From Rhopalosiphum padi (taxonomy: Eukaryota > Arthropoda > Insecta > Hemiptera > Aphididae): DNA of 64,000 nt. The stretch lies in the NCBI RefSeq assembly GCF_020882245.1, contig NC_083598.1, positions 68,113,858-68,177,857 on the forward strand, written 5' to 3'. Both the position numbers and the translations under genes were made by a program. This document shows positions 30,401 through 42,400 of this stretch, in pieces. The first letter of the stretch is position 1, and each line of letters begins with the position of its first letter. The notes beneath the pieces were generated by a model. The model did not search any database. It was not told where the DNA came from and saw only the letters and a program-made list of their open reading frames with translations.

Positions 30401-33400
30401 ACATTGGTAGAAAATATAATTGATTTTAATTATTTTAGCTGTACAGTAGCTGTAGCTATAATCAAACACTAGAAATTCTAAAACCCGTTAGGCCGATATC
30501 TTGCCAATCTGGTGCTGGCTGTATTCAATTAATAACTCACTGTTCAAATTTGGGATCAATGTTGAGAAGTGACTGGATTTATGGATCATATCTTTTAACA
30601 TTTTTACGTATTCTTGTAACTTGTTTCTTTGTTCTTCAGAAGTATGAATTTTTGATTTTAACTCTAATATACACTTCTTTTTTTTAATAATATCCTGCAT
30701 CTTATGAAAAATTACCTGTCAGTTAAAAAAATAAATAAACAGTTAAATAAAAAAACATTAATGTGTCATTATTGTATAAATTGTATTATATTAATATGTT
30801 AGTCTTCATTATAATTATTGATTTAAATTAGTTTAACATACAGATTTAGATTTAGCGAATATTTCTTCTACCGAAGTGTCATCAATGTCTTCTGAATTAA
30901 ACATTTTTTCTAAAAGCCAATTATATTTAATTAAATATTAAGATAACTTTCAACTCCTCTTATAATAAAATTAATGATCGAATGGTGAATGCCTAAAGAT
31001 ATTTTTATATATGAAATAGTTAAATCATTGATCATTGTTTAAATTAAAGTTTTTATAAATTAATAACTACACACCATAGATTTAAACTTCTTTTTATTTG
31101 TATATTATTTTACTTTTTAAACATAGGTAATGTATTACTTATTAATACATATATGAAAAAATATTACCAAGGAGAATAAAGATTTACTCAAATTCCAGTA
31201 TTTATTTTATTAGAGTTGTATAAATTATAAGATTAAAATATACCAGCTATTATGATAATATTAGACCTAATTTTTTAATTTTAAAAAATAGTTCTATAGA
31301 CAATTGATTATTATTCTATGTTTATAAGTATATGATGTAATAATAATCATTTAATTAAATTACATTTTCCAATATGTATTTTGGAGGAACTTAAAAGTGT
31401 AACTTGTGACACTATAAATACATACTTAAACATTATTCAATATAGAATTGACAGATGACGGTGGAATATTTTTAAATTTATAATAGTAGTTGCCCTATGA
31501 CCTATATATGTCATAAATTCACAAAATATAATATGGTACATACATTATTACCTGTAATTAATAATTTGTAAAAATTTAAACTATATTAAATGTATAATAA
31601 GTTATTTAAAATATATTTTTACAGTGGTCTTACAATTGAATTACACTAAACAAGTAATGATCAGTGGAGGTCCACTGACGCCAACCTACAAATTCACTCA
31701 ATTGCATTTCCATTGGGGTGTTAATGATTCATTGGGTAGTGAAGACCTTATTAACAACCATAGGTATGTAGTTGAACAATTAAGTAAATACAAGATTAAA
31801 ATACAACATTAAAAACTATATTTTAAACAAAATAAAATATATATTTTTTTAATATAAATAAGTTCATGAGATATATAAATTATGTTGCTGTCTTGTATAA
31901 TTAATGCATACACGTATAATAATAATAGAATATATTATGTATTATACTAAGAATACCTATTAACATTAAACTATTTAATATAATTTTCAAATGTTTGTTA
32001 TTTTGTGGTTTTTATATAGCTACCCGATGGAATTGCATATGGTATTTTCAAACACAGATTATGATGATGACAAAGTAGCCTTAACAAAAAGTGACGGATT
32101 GGTTGTCTTAGCTATGTTCTTTGAAATAACCCAAGAGGACAATCTCGTGTACTCAGAAATCGTCGACTCCTTAAGTCAAATACATATGCCTGATCAATCA
32201 ACAAATTTACCAGTCGGATTCACCATCAGATCCATGTTGCCCGAATCTACCGAACACTATTTCACATACAAGGGTTCCTTAACTACACCACCTTGCTTAG
32301 AAGTCGTTCAATGGATAGATTTCAAACATCCTATTAAATTATCTCATAATCAGGTACTTTATATGCCTAATTACTATATTTATATTCTCAATTAGTACTT
32401 AGCTAGTAGATAGAGATGCCACATTAATTATAAAACTATATTCAAATTTGACAAAATCCCTCTACCCTCTAATAGGTCTCTTCAGTTTGTGTGCTTTTCA
32501 TATTATCATATATGTATAATTTCAGTTATAATTATTAGAGAATCTTATTATATATCAGGGCTCTCAATTTTTTTATGCTTATAGTTTAATATTATGTTGT
32601 ATCATATTGTATAAATAAAAATGGTATGTATTTTATTTATTGTAAAATGTATACAATTCTAATGAGCTTTAAACATTTTTAAATTATTTGGTTAGAACCT
32701 AGGGTTAAATTAATTATGTTAGATTATGATTAATATAAAATTTTTGTATTTCACTTTATAAATCTTAACACTCTTATAACTCCACCAGGTACCAACTGTA
32801 ATGTTGAAGTAGTAATCCTCTAAATTTAGGGTGGGCTAATTTATGGAACGCAAGATTTTAAATTAAACGAATGCCTACATTAAAATATATTATAAATGTA
32901 TATATTCTTAAAAATTATAATTGAGGAAATAAACGAAATAGGAATGAATAGGGAATAGTTTTTAGATACCTAAATATATATATATATGATATTATAAAAC
33001 TATAATTTAAATTTCATTTAAAATTATTTATACTCTATAGGTACCTACTTTTAAAATAATATTATTACTATAAAAATATTATATTAGGTATAAAAGTTTA
33101 TGTATAAATTATTATAGTTCAATTCTATGGAGTATAAAATACTGTGAGAAATTTGTTTTCATTCACTTTTAACAACTTTATACTCCGTTTACCATGTTTA
33201 CATTATATTATATGCTATAATAGGTATCATAGCACAGTTTGAATTAATTTATGTTTATGATTTTTTTTCAGGTTCAAGCTTTTCGTACGTTGCGTTCAAA
33301 ACACGGACAATTAACACACAATTCTAGGCCTGTACAAGAGTTGTCGGGAAGACCAGTGTGGTATAATGTAGGTGATTTTGCGGCTTTGAATAATCCAATT

Positions 33401-33493
33401 ATTGAGAAAAATTCCGCTTCGACATTAGGTCTTCTCATGTCCGATATTCTCATTTTATTGGGCTGCAAACTCGCTGCACTAATGCTATTTTGA
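6105..33493 (+). CDS. Secreted, probably GPI-anchored alpha-carbonic anhydrase (6 exons)
   Basis: Predicted to hydrate CO2 to bicarbonate outside the cell. Exons are 6105-6141, 23095-23163, 25654-25818, 31625-31763, 32020-32353 and 33272-33493. All have GT/AG borders and compatible phases, giving 321 residues. Residues 1-17 form a signal peptide (MLFKIAAVLWTAGLTYG). The family core is seen in YQSPIDI (51-57) and TNNGH (85-89, proton-shuttle His89). Zinc ligands are His118 and His120 in QLHFHWG and His143 in YPMELHMV. The gatekeeper Glu130 (GSED) and Thr225 (GSLTTPP) are also present. Cys47 and Cys229 match the disulfide of secreted isoforms, and three N-glycosylation sequons are visible (NIT, NYT, NDS). 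The last ~25 residues are hydrophobic after a small-residue stretch (KNSAST), as in CA IV-type GPI signals. All catalytic residues are intact, so it should be active rather than a CA-related protein. The exact isoform name is not assigned. Confidence 0.93.
6390..6440. repeat. (TA)n / (ATA)n compound microsatellite
   Basis: A run of alternating TA of roughly 30 bp is followed immediately by about seven ATA/TAA triplets, just inside intron 1 of the carbonic anhydrase gene. This simple repeat also explains the Tyr/Ile-rich open frames seen on the minus strand here. Confidence 0.9.
10550..10848. mobile_element. Fold-back MITE with ~90-bp inverted arms
   Basis: The left arm (about 10550-10640) contains GAAACCGGAGAGCGGATTT and TTTGGGGTCTTGT. 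The reverse complement of the right arm (about 10750-10848) reads GAAACTGGAGTACGGATTT and TTTGGGGTCTTGT. Both arms then continue in parallel with AGGAGAAGT and GAAGATTTT. The arms diverge by scattered substitutions and one ~10-bp insertion. There is no coding capacity. This layout is that of a non-autonomous inverted-repeat DNA element. The target duplication was not resolved. Confidence 0.75.
12733..12874 (+). mobile_element. Short MITE, family shared with 28882-29003
   Basis: It begins TAGACGGACATTTGATTG and ends CAATGTCCGTCTACG, so ATAGACGGACATT-type inverted termini bound about 140 bp. The interior contains CCACCCCC and GGGGGCTATGCCCCC tracts. The same internal order (GGACATTTGATTGAATTTTT, then TCAATGTAAAGT, then GTATAACATATTAC) recurs in reverse orientation near 28882-29003, which shows a dispersed family. 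Confidence 0.7.
25400..25575. repeat. Dispersed repeat, copy 1
   Basis: This lies in carbonic anhydrase intron 2, just upstream of exon 3. It shares an ordered series of blocks with 55561-55735: TATAAAAATG, GTTATATTTTT, TTGATGTATGAAATGAA, TTTGT, and AATTTG. The two copies are about 30 kb apart and in the same orientation. Termini and element class are not determined. Confidence 0.6.
28701..30904 (-). CDS. Nested antisense gene for a small coiled-coil protein (6 exons, one frame discrepancy)
   Basis: I do not recognise the family. Minus-strand exons are 30904-30842, 30715-30541, 29724-29681, 29556-29489, 29195-29065 and 28805-28701 (stop at 28703-28701). Donors include GTATGT, GTGAGT, GTGAGT and GTAAAA, and acceptors follow T-rich tracts. 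The phases chain exactly from exon 1 to 3 and from exon 4 to 6. Exon 4 as given contains ten consecutive A (plus-strand T, 29525-29534) and is one base too long. With nine, the frame is open throughout and gives about 194 residues. The N-terminus is acidic (MFNSEDIDDTSVEEIF). Most of the rest is Lys/Glu/Leu-rich heptad-like helix (for example SEEQRNKLQEYVKMLKDMI and QKENRLLELKNLVKEF), ending LREMISLNIEQKI. No signal peptide or catalytic motif is visible. The closing LREM motif loosely recalls SIKE/FGFR1OP2-type coiled coils, but this is too weak to name. Confidence 0.72.
28882..29003 (-). mobile_element. Short MITE, second copy of the 12733 family
   Basis: Read on the minus strand it runs GGCATAGGCGGACATTTGAT, then a GGGGGGCTATAATAATCC block, AATGTAAAGTAACCCC, GTATAACATATTACC and TTTTTTTGGGGTC, in the order of the copy at 12733-12874. 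It sits inside the last intron (28806-29064) of the antisense coiled-coil gene, so it does not disrupt coding sequence. Confidence 0.65.
29525..29534 (-). other. Ten-base A homopolymer in a coding exon, off frame by one
   Basis: The run lies in exon 4 of the antisense gene. With ten A the exon reads into TAA 17 codons after its start. With nine A it continues in the frame that exactly meets the phase of exon 5. This is either a homopolymer sequencing or assembly error, an allelic frameshift, or slippage during expression. Confidence 0.75.
30288..30518. mobile_element. 231-bp hAT-type MITE with perfect 8-bp target duplication
   Basis: Identical 8-mers CTGTATTC flank the element (30280-30287 and 30519-30526). 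The termini are inverted: the left reads ATGGCCGGATTGGTCAGGC and the right, in reverse complement, reads CCAGCACCAGATTGGCAAG. It lies in intron 2 of the antisense coiled-coil gene, only about 14 bases past that intron's GTGAGT donor. It also creates the apparent in-frame continuation and stop that make exon 2 look like a longer open frame. Confidence 0.85.
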
Positions 33494-33914
33494 TTCTCCT
33501 GTTGTATTTAAAACCAATTTAACTATCAACAGTCTTGTTAAATTATTATGATCCATAAAAGGGATAATTATACTATAAATTAATCAATATGTATATATAC
33601 GAAAACAAAAATTGTATAACTATTTATGTGATAGATCTCAACAGTTTATTCTTAGACGATTTGTGTGTTTTACTTCTATTTGATGAAACATTTTTTTTTT
33701 GTATTTTACTATTATTTTCATGAAAACTATATATTAAGAATTTTTTCTTAAAATAATTTTACCAATTATTTTTGTACTAACCATTTTAATTACCTATGTA
33801 ATTTTTATGAGTTACTTGATTTGAAGATAACAATCTTTGTAACATGTTCTAAAAACACTTTATGTCATTACGGAACAACATTTTTCACACTTTTAAGCAA
33901 ATGAATTTGTCTTC

Positions 33915-33920
33915 AATAAA
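33915..33920 (+). terminator. Candidate polyadenylation signal of carbonic anhydrase
   Basis: This is the first AATAAA after the stop codon at 33491-33493, implying a 3' untranslated region of about 440 bp. It was chosen only by position and motif. Confidence 0.5.
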
Positions 33921-35540
33921 AATGACAGCCATATTTTATAATTCCATTGATCACTTTATGATCACTAAATATAGCTAGAAAGTAGATATTTTTAAATATT
34001 GGTTTTGTATTATAAATGTTATAATGTATATTTTTGTGGTTTAATTAAACAATAATATAAAATAAATAATTTTAAACAGAGTACAGTTAATGCAGATACA
34101 ATTATCATTATATATTTAATCTTTGTAATAAATCCAACAACACAAATTAAATACATAAATATAGCATAATGTTCAAGTAATAATTTTCAGACGTTTTCTA
34201 ATTTGCTTAGACTCCATTTATCATTAAAAAAATGTGAACATATTAAAAAAATTATTGAGATTTTATCATTTATTTATATACAATACAATTTATCTGAATT
34301 GATTAAAAATAAAGCTAAAACATAGTTCATAATTTATTATTTTGTAAAAGTACATATTTAATCAGAATTTTATAAATGTTTGATACTGATTACTGATACA
34401 TAATACTACCTATATAGTAAAATATAAATTAACTAAATTTATGAATACAAAAATAGTATTATAAAATTAAAAATTACCTCATCGAGATAGAATTGTAGAG
34501 CCAGTTAATATATTATAAGAAACAAACAAGCTTTAATAAGTTTAAATTAATGATATTTGTGTTTATAATATTTAAAAAAATATTTTTTCCACCTATATTA
34601 TTGTGAAATATAAAAAAAAATGTATTTAAAATGTAATACTTTTTAGTACATATTATTATAAGATTCTGTTATACGATAATTAATTTTTCAGTTATAATTA
34701 TAGCTTATATGTTATACTGGTTATAGTCTTAAACTATATAAATATGTATTACAATTAAATATTTATTTTTATTTAATAATATATTGCCATAAATAAGAAA
34801 AAAGTGTGTGTATAAATATAATGATCATATACCAATTCATGTATTTAAAATCTAAATTAATTTGCATTATAAATACACATGAATTAGCTGTTAAAAAAAA
34901 AAAAAAAATGTTTTTATTTATAATTATTGTGTAACTAAATCCTAATTCCTGACCAAATTTTTTGGTACTTACAGGGCTGTAAATATCTATGAAAAACATA
35001 TTAAATATTTATACATCAAGTATGGAATTTTGTTTTGATGTATAGCCGTATAGATAACTAGTATACTACTTACATTATAATATAACATTATTTATATTAG
35101 TGTTCAATTTTTTATCTATAATACTGAAACTGCAATATAAAACTTATTATTAATTTTATACTTCAAAATCAGTATTATAATTTATATTGCATAACAGCAT
35201 ACCTACTTTTATAATATTATCTATTGCTGCAGTAAATTATAAATAGTTACAAAAATCAAGTTTGCTTTTGAAAAACCAAAAGTGTCATACTGACTAGGTC
35301 GAACGTGTGTTTATTGGTTTTTTCTTTGCCTATAATATGTATGTACAATGTATATGTATATGTTATATTCAAAATTAATTAGATGAGAAAATCAAAAAAT
35401 ACCAGACTAGTAGCGTGTGTACATAAAAATTTAGGTAGGGTACTATTACCAATTGGCAATTACCATATATAGTAATCACTCCCAATTTTAATTTTTAACT
35501 TTTTTAAAAGAATGGTTTACTTCCTTTAAATAGGTATACC

Positions 35541-36201
35541 CAGTGGCGTCCGCAGGGGGGGGCTAACGGGCTGAAGCCCCCCCCATTGCCCGTATTATTG
35601 TTTTTTTTTTTATATTTACCTCGATTTAATATAGTTTCTTAAATCGTGTGTTTACCTATTTATTGCAAACAATGCAAACAATGCAGACCATATTGTCCTA
35701 AACTGACTAAACTCCTAAGGTTCATAGATAATATTTTTATACATCCCATAGTCAGTAAACACGATTGAAGATACTATTTTTAGTCGTGCCACAGTCCATA
35801 TAAATCTATAATCTATGATAACATTTTCAACATTGAAACGTTTGAAATCCTATTTAAGATCAACCATGACAGAAGAACGTCTTAATGGATTAGCTTTAGC
35901 AAATATAAATAAAAAAGAAAATCTAACTGAATTGGAAGTTATACAACAATTTTCAAAAACATCACCGAAGCGACTACAATTAGCAGACTGGACCAAATAA
36001 AAATATATTTTATTGCTCATTACTTTTGTTATTATATTTTTTGTTAGTTCTTTTTTCATACATTTCTTTCTTGTATATTTTATGCTTAATTTAATTAAGA
36101 AATATAAAAGCACTTTATTATTCAAACTTATAAACCAGTGACAACTGAGTAATAATTTATTTTCAAGCCCCCCCCATTGAAAAATCCTGCGTACGCCACT
36201 G
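35541..36201 (+). mobile_element. 661-bp hAT-family element with perfect target duplication
   Basis: Terminal inverted repeats are CAGTGGCGTCCGCAGG on the left and CCTGCGTACGCCACTG on the right. They are flanked by identical 8-bp duplications GGTATACC (35533-35540 and 36202-36209). C- and G-rich blocks (GGGGGGGGC and GCCCCCCCC) lie next to the ends. An 8-bp duplication and CAGTGG termini are diagnostic of hAT elements. Internally it retains the 3' end of a transposase gene (35815-36000), so it is an internally deleted, non-autonomous derivative. The identical duplication and well matched termini suggest fairly recent insertion. Confidence 0.9.
35815..36000 (+). pseudogene. C-terminal fragment of a hAT (ZMYM1-like) transposase
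   Basis: The reading frame contains FSTLKRLKSYLRSTMTEERL followed by NGLALANINK, the conserved dimerisation region found at the C-terminus of hAT transposases and ZMYM1-like domesticated relatives. It ends at a natural stop after LADWTK. Everything upstream (the RNase H-like catalytic core and the zinc finger) is missing, so it cannot encode an active enzyme. The frame itself has no internal stop. The fragment fits within the 661-bp element that carries it. Confidence 0.85.
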
Positions 36202-37500
36202 GGTATACCAGTAGTATAATACATACATATCATATCATTTATATCTAACGTGTGTGGTATGTCTATGTTAAGACAATATACAATATATTTATCCTTGTGA
36301 GAGAGTATTCATTAATGTACAAATAAAACTATTTTCAACTATAATATAGGTAGGTAGTGTGTAGGTACCTCCTATAGGTAACTAATATTATGACTTATCT
36401 GCATTTCAAATACCTATCTACCTATAGGTATATATTACAATAATTGCACTTGCACTATTTGCACTAATATCAAAAGGGTCATTTCAGATTTTAATATGAG
36501 GCGACAAACACAAAAGTTTTGATTAATTCATATAACTGAAAAAAAAAACATTTACTAATTTACATTTAAATTTTAATGTAAATACAATTCCCATCATTAA
36601 TAATTCTATGCGTAATTGTGGGGAAAATAGTCTAATTGTATAAAAAAAAAAGATGTGGGAATCTAAATAAATATGTGTCGAGCTATCTCAATGGCGTTAT
36701 TTTAGTTTTTTCTCAAAAAGTCAAATAAATAAAATTACAATATTTAACATGACTGCTTATTGCTATAACGTAATTATTGTAACATATGTAAAATTGTAAT
36801 TAAAAAAGAGAAAAATATACGGGGTTATTTTTTAGAAATCAGTCACTCTCGTATATAACTTAAAAAGTGGTTGTTTTTTATTATTTCTAGAATTTATATC
36901 GTTTCAGTATACTATTGATAGGTATATTATATTATTATCACATATTCACATCACAGTATTCAGATATTACTGATATTATAGACTATAGACTATGAAAAAA
37001 AATGCAATTTTAAAAAATAAAAAAATTATAAGAGATTGTATTAATATAGGTGATTGACATCCGCACATATAAATTTCTGTAAATGTGTAGTAGGTACCTA
37101 GTTACCTATATAATATATTATACACGTCTTTCCGAATTTCCGATCGTCAGTAGAATATGTAAACAATAATAATTCGTATTTTTAAAATACACATGCCAGT
37201 ATGCCACGTACCTTTACGGCTTTGCACAACAAAGCAGACACCATTTACCTATTATAGTATGTACATCTTAAATAATATATATATCATACACCCACTGAAA
37301 ACACGTCTATTTATTCCAAATCAAAAACTATTAATATTAAAGTTTATTGCGACTATAATTATTTCCAGTATCTACACAGACTACAAAATAAGATATTTCT
37401 TTAAAATTATTAAAGAATTAAGATAGTATTGTTTTTTCTACCAATTATCGACACGTAATGCTTTAATGGCTTTAAAAAACTAGAGTTGTTTTTTAATTTA

Positions 37501-37549
37501 GGCAGGCTCAAGTGCCCATCATATTGCCACTGCTCAAATGACGCCACTG
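37501..37549. mobile_element. Solo hAT-like terminus
   Basis: The sequence ends GCTCAAATGACGCCACTG, the reverse complement of a CAGTGGCGTCATTTG-type end, and carries a second CAGTGGCAA inside. No partner terminus was found nearby, so this is probably a fragment. Confidence 0.45.
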
Positions 37550-39490
37550 ACTAATGTAAAATATTATGAAAATAAAATAACTGAAGAGTGAAGAAGGAAC
37601 CCAGATAATTAAAAATTAAACATAAATTTCATACCGTTAAAATAGAATTATAATTTTATATTTTAACTTTTAAGCAATTAAAGATTAAACTAATTAAATA
37701 ATCGTGTACTGAACGTCTGCATGCAATTTTAATGCACTTTTAACATTTTTAGTTGATTAGGACAATAGTCAATAGTATAACTAGTAAATAGGTACCTATA
37801 ATAATATGATATATACATAATATAAACATTAAAAGTACTGTTCATTAGTATATAATATAACAAATAATAATCATACTAAGTAAGTACAAGATACTTACAA
37901 CAAATATTGTTGGTAACTCATTAGTAATACCTACTAATTACTAATGGAGAAATATGTAGGTACCTACCTATAGCATGAACATTGTACATAATATTATACA
38001 GTAGGTACCTATAGGGCTATAGCAGCTAACTACAATAGTAATTAATAGTATTTTATATGGAACCATTAATTATCTAATTATAAAATCTAGGTACATATAC
38101 AACGTAGTACGTACCAATGTGCTATAATTCTATGTTTCTATGATAAATAAAGTGTTGTATAGGTACCTAATAATTTTAATATGTATAACCTATCTATTTA
38201 TATTTATTAATTATAAATTAATTAAATAGGTATCAATCGGTAATCAATAAGAAATAACGCTGACGTTTCGATAGTGGTTAGTCAATAGTCTGCAATGGCT
38301 TACGAATGTTGCGATAAATAAATACATACAACATAGGAAGAGTATACAACAGTGAACAGAGTATAAACTATGTACAGCTGGCAGCTGTATATGTAACCGT
38401 TGATACTTAATCGATGATGTAATTTTTATTATTAATTTATTTTAATTTCTTTAAATAGGTAACAAATAATTTTATATTTTTATAGAAAAGCACACTTTTT
38501 CAGCAAAATACACGAAATTGATTTATTTGGCCAGTTCAGAGATGATATTATAATAAATGTCTCATTTTCAATTAAAATTATAATTTTATAAAAAAAACAA
38601 TTATTTACTACTAAGTAGTAATACAAGTCTTATTAAATAAGTAGGTAGGCATAGGTACCTATTAAAATTAAATTTATTAAGTACATACAATAATATACTA
38701 GTGATTAATTTAACACGTATAACAACTATTGTTCTCAATTGTTGGTACATTATTTTTGTGTAGGTATATTTATATTTTAGATTCCGCGTGTAACATCATA
38801 AAAAAATTAGTATCACCACTGTCCGTCTGTCCTCGAATAGATTTAACAAGGTACCTAATATTATCTTTAATCATGCCTTCCTAATACTACTAATACTATT
38901 TTTACTATTTATACCACAGGGCACGGATTAAAGATACATACTGGTGTTCTATGTTTATTTTATACTAACAGCAACAATGTGGTATCGTTCACGCAACATC
39001 ACTATAGAATAAATAAAAAAATAAATATAATCTGTGACATCACAGCTGTAAATTGTAATGCGGTGGTTCAGGTTATCAATGCATATGGCAGAATCGACAG
39101 ATAATACAACAGTGGCAACTGGCAATGCGGCATGGTTATACATTATACAACATGCAGGACCTATATATATATATAGGAGTCTAATGAGTTTATTATAATA
39201 TAATTTTATAATAATATATATTACTTTAGTCTAATTCTATATTATTGAGATATACACATACTTCCATAGAATTTTAAACTTGTCAATTAATAAATTCAGC
39301 TTTAGGTAAATATTAACTAGGTAATTATTAATGTACATACGTATAAATTGTTGTAATCATATTCTCAATATACTTTTAAGTTATAGCAGAAGTTTAATAG
39401 TATAGACCGCTGTTTGTTTAAATATTTAATTCTATTTTCTATAATTTTGAATTTTAAGTTTTAATAGATTATAATTTCATGACAAATAAA

Positions 39491-42400
39491 ATGTCGAAGA
39501 TTGTTGTTATTGGTTCTTGTAGTACTGATATGTTTTTGTAAGTATGTATTATAGTCATGTACGTGAATATTTTCAAATTTTTTTGTAATTACTAAGTACT
39601 ATTTATTACCTACTAAAGAAGTTATGAAAACGTTATCAAAGAATTGTAATTTAATATTATATACAAATGCAGTGGTGGTGCTAGATATTTTACTTTATAA
39701 ATCCTCTTAGGGTTCTATCCACCCATCAACTCAGAATATTAAAGGGTAGCCTGTAAAAGTGAACCTCCTTCTTTTAAATGTACATTTATGAAAATCTCAA
39801 AAGTTCTACTACTATCCCGCTCTACACTACTGCAAATACTACTCCAGTACTCCATACCATTATACCAGTTATCACCCACCTACTCTCTTGAATTTTGGAG
39901 CTCAAAAGACTGCATTTGCGTCACTACTGCACAGATGATAATAATCTAATGGAAATGAATGTAATAATATATTAATATTATATATCAGTTTAAAAAGTAT
40001 ATAATGTGGGTTGATTATTATCTGCTGAATTGTTTAAGTTATAGTTATTAACATATTTTATACCTGTTATTTGTTTTATATGAGATAAAATAAAAATCAC
40101 TTTTACCTAGTTAGAAAATATTTTATACCTATAGGTTTATAAATATGATAGTTGATAATTTATGATAATGATACAAATAGTAAGGTACTGCTTCAACAAA
40201 ATCAATTTTCTTATTTGTAGTAAGTAATTAAAAATAAATAACTGTAGTAACTTGAAATTTTCGCCAAATGTTTATATTAGTATTTTATACATGGTATGTA
40301 TAATTTTAAATTTAATTTTTTTTAGAGCTATGTCATGTTTGACATTTTCTATTTTTTTTCAATAATTAATGGTAATACAATTGATAATTTAATACAAAGT
40401 TTCTCATAATTTGGTACTATGGTTGTTTAAAAATATTAAGGAAACTTAGATTTCTTAAAAGCATTAAAAGTTGTCAAAATCTTGAACATTTTTTAACTAT
40501 TTCGTAGTTAAATATGTATAAAATGTTTAATGTTTATAACTAAGGCTTAAAAATGTAATACAAAGGGTTCCTTTCAAGTATTTTATTCTAAAACAAGAAA
40601 ATCTAAAAAATATGTAAGTTAACTTTTTTTTTTTACAGACATTTGGCTTTTAAATGTAGACAAAGAATAACAATTTAAATTATTTTATTGGAATTCAAAA
40701 ATATTATTTCTGGGGACTTTTATCTATATTATTAAACTATAATTATGTTTTCAAAACATTTAGATTCATTTTAAGCGATTGCCTATTTATACTACATACC
40801 TATATTAACAATATAATTAATGCAATGTTTTCAGAAAAAATTAATTCAACCAATCGTTATAACCCTTAGTTATAAAATATATTACTTAAATAATGATATT
40901 GAAAGAACATAGTATGAAATATACTATATAGTATAGGTTGATAGACAGATTTTGCTTATAATTGTTTTTAATTTGTAATAATTTATCATTGAATTTAAAT
41001 TTAACTTAAAAATTACATTGTATTTTTCAATGACGCATCGAACTATATAACAAAATAGTTACCTATTTTTTCCATGTTTAAAATAGTTGTTATAAATGAT
41101 ATAAAAAATACGGAAGAGAGAAAAATGTACCAAATCAAAAAAATAAGAATTTGTGAATAAAAAATATAATAGTCAAAATAAAAATACTGAAACCTAATTA
41201 TGAATTAATACAAAAAGCATTATTCATAGCAGAACAAAATAAAAACTATATCTATATTTATCAATATCTGGACCTTTTGGTAACTACCATGCTCATGCTA
41301 CATGCTCATTTTTCATTAATCTATTTCAATTTATTTTTAAATTAATACTTTTTGGATAACAATACCTTGATTGTATAATAATATTAAATATATTAGGGTT
41401 TTAGATGTTTTAGGTACTTATATTTTAAAGTATTAAATTTGAAAATGTTAATATATCATAATGTCTATTATTATTTATTTTTATGTTGTCTACATGGAAA
41501 ACAGCTAACCATTTTTTATTTAGGTAACTTAATGTTTAATTTGTTTCAGTTATACATCAATATTGCCTAACCCTGGACAGACCATACACGGTAAACAATT
41601 TTCTTTAGACTTTGGTGGTAAGGGAGCAAACCAATGTATTGCAGCACAGAAACTTGGAGCTGATACTGTATTTATTGGCTGTGTAAGATTGCATAGTAAA
41701 TTAATAAAAATAAATATAATAATTAATACATTATATTATTTCATAAATTTTAGTTCAATTATAAATTACAAATTTTATGTCATAGGTTGGATCAGACATT
41801 TTTGGTAGAGATATTATAAGTAATTTTGAAAAATGGGGCGTAGACACTAAATTTATTACAAAAAAATCAATTGATACAGGAGTTGCACAAATTAATGTTA
41901 CAGATAATGGTGAAAAATTTACTATTTTTTTATTAGTAGTTAAAAAATAATATATTAATAATTATCTTCAAATTCATTTAAATTATTTATTTTTACAGGT
42001 GAAAATTATATCATTATAGTAGCAGGAGCTAACGGAACATTACAAAAAGAAGATGTGGATAAAGCACAAGATTTATTACTCAATGAGACTAGAGTTGTGC
42101 TATTTCAATTTGAAACTCCACTAGAAACAACAGAATGCATACTTAATAAGCTTTCTACTGCAAATAGTAAATGTAAATAATTATACTATTCCAAATGTAA
42201 ATAATACTGAGTATAGTGAAATCATATTTTTCCATTTTTAGTTAGTCCTATTAGTTAGTAGATATTATACTTAATTTGTGAATCAATGATTTAAAGTTCT
42301 TCTTATATTTCTTATAATCAATATATATATATATGTTTTTAGTTTTGCAAACATAAAGTTATATATTGCAATTAATAGTATAAAAACAAATAGTTTTACA

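Larger units (their letters stand above)
25819..31624 (+). other. Carbonic anhydrase intron 3, host of an antisense gene
   Basis: A 5.8-kb intron. The part from 25819 to about 28370 holds only AT-rich sequence with TA microsatellites (around 26200-26226 and 26668-26682). From 28701 to 30904 it contains, on the opposite strand, a complete six-exon coiled-coil gene and two small inserted elements. The last 700 bp shows nothing further. Confidence 0.7.
33921..39480. other. Intergenic region between carbonic anhydrase and ribokinase
   Basis: Mostly featureless AT-rich DNA. It contains the hAT element at 35541-36201, a hAT-like terminal fragment at 37501-37549, and an abundance of short GGTACCTA/TAGGTACC-type palindromic words around 36340-38650. 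No other gene could be supported. The region just before 39491 should contain the ribokinase promoter, but no motif is convincing. Confidence 0.5.

Noticed and set aside
30488..30540. Extension of exon 2 of the nested gene to the stop at 30488
   Set aside because: The extension runs through a GTGAGT donor and into an inserted MITE and its target duplication. Splicing at 30541 gives a phase match to the next exon.
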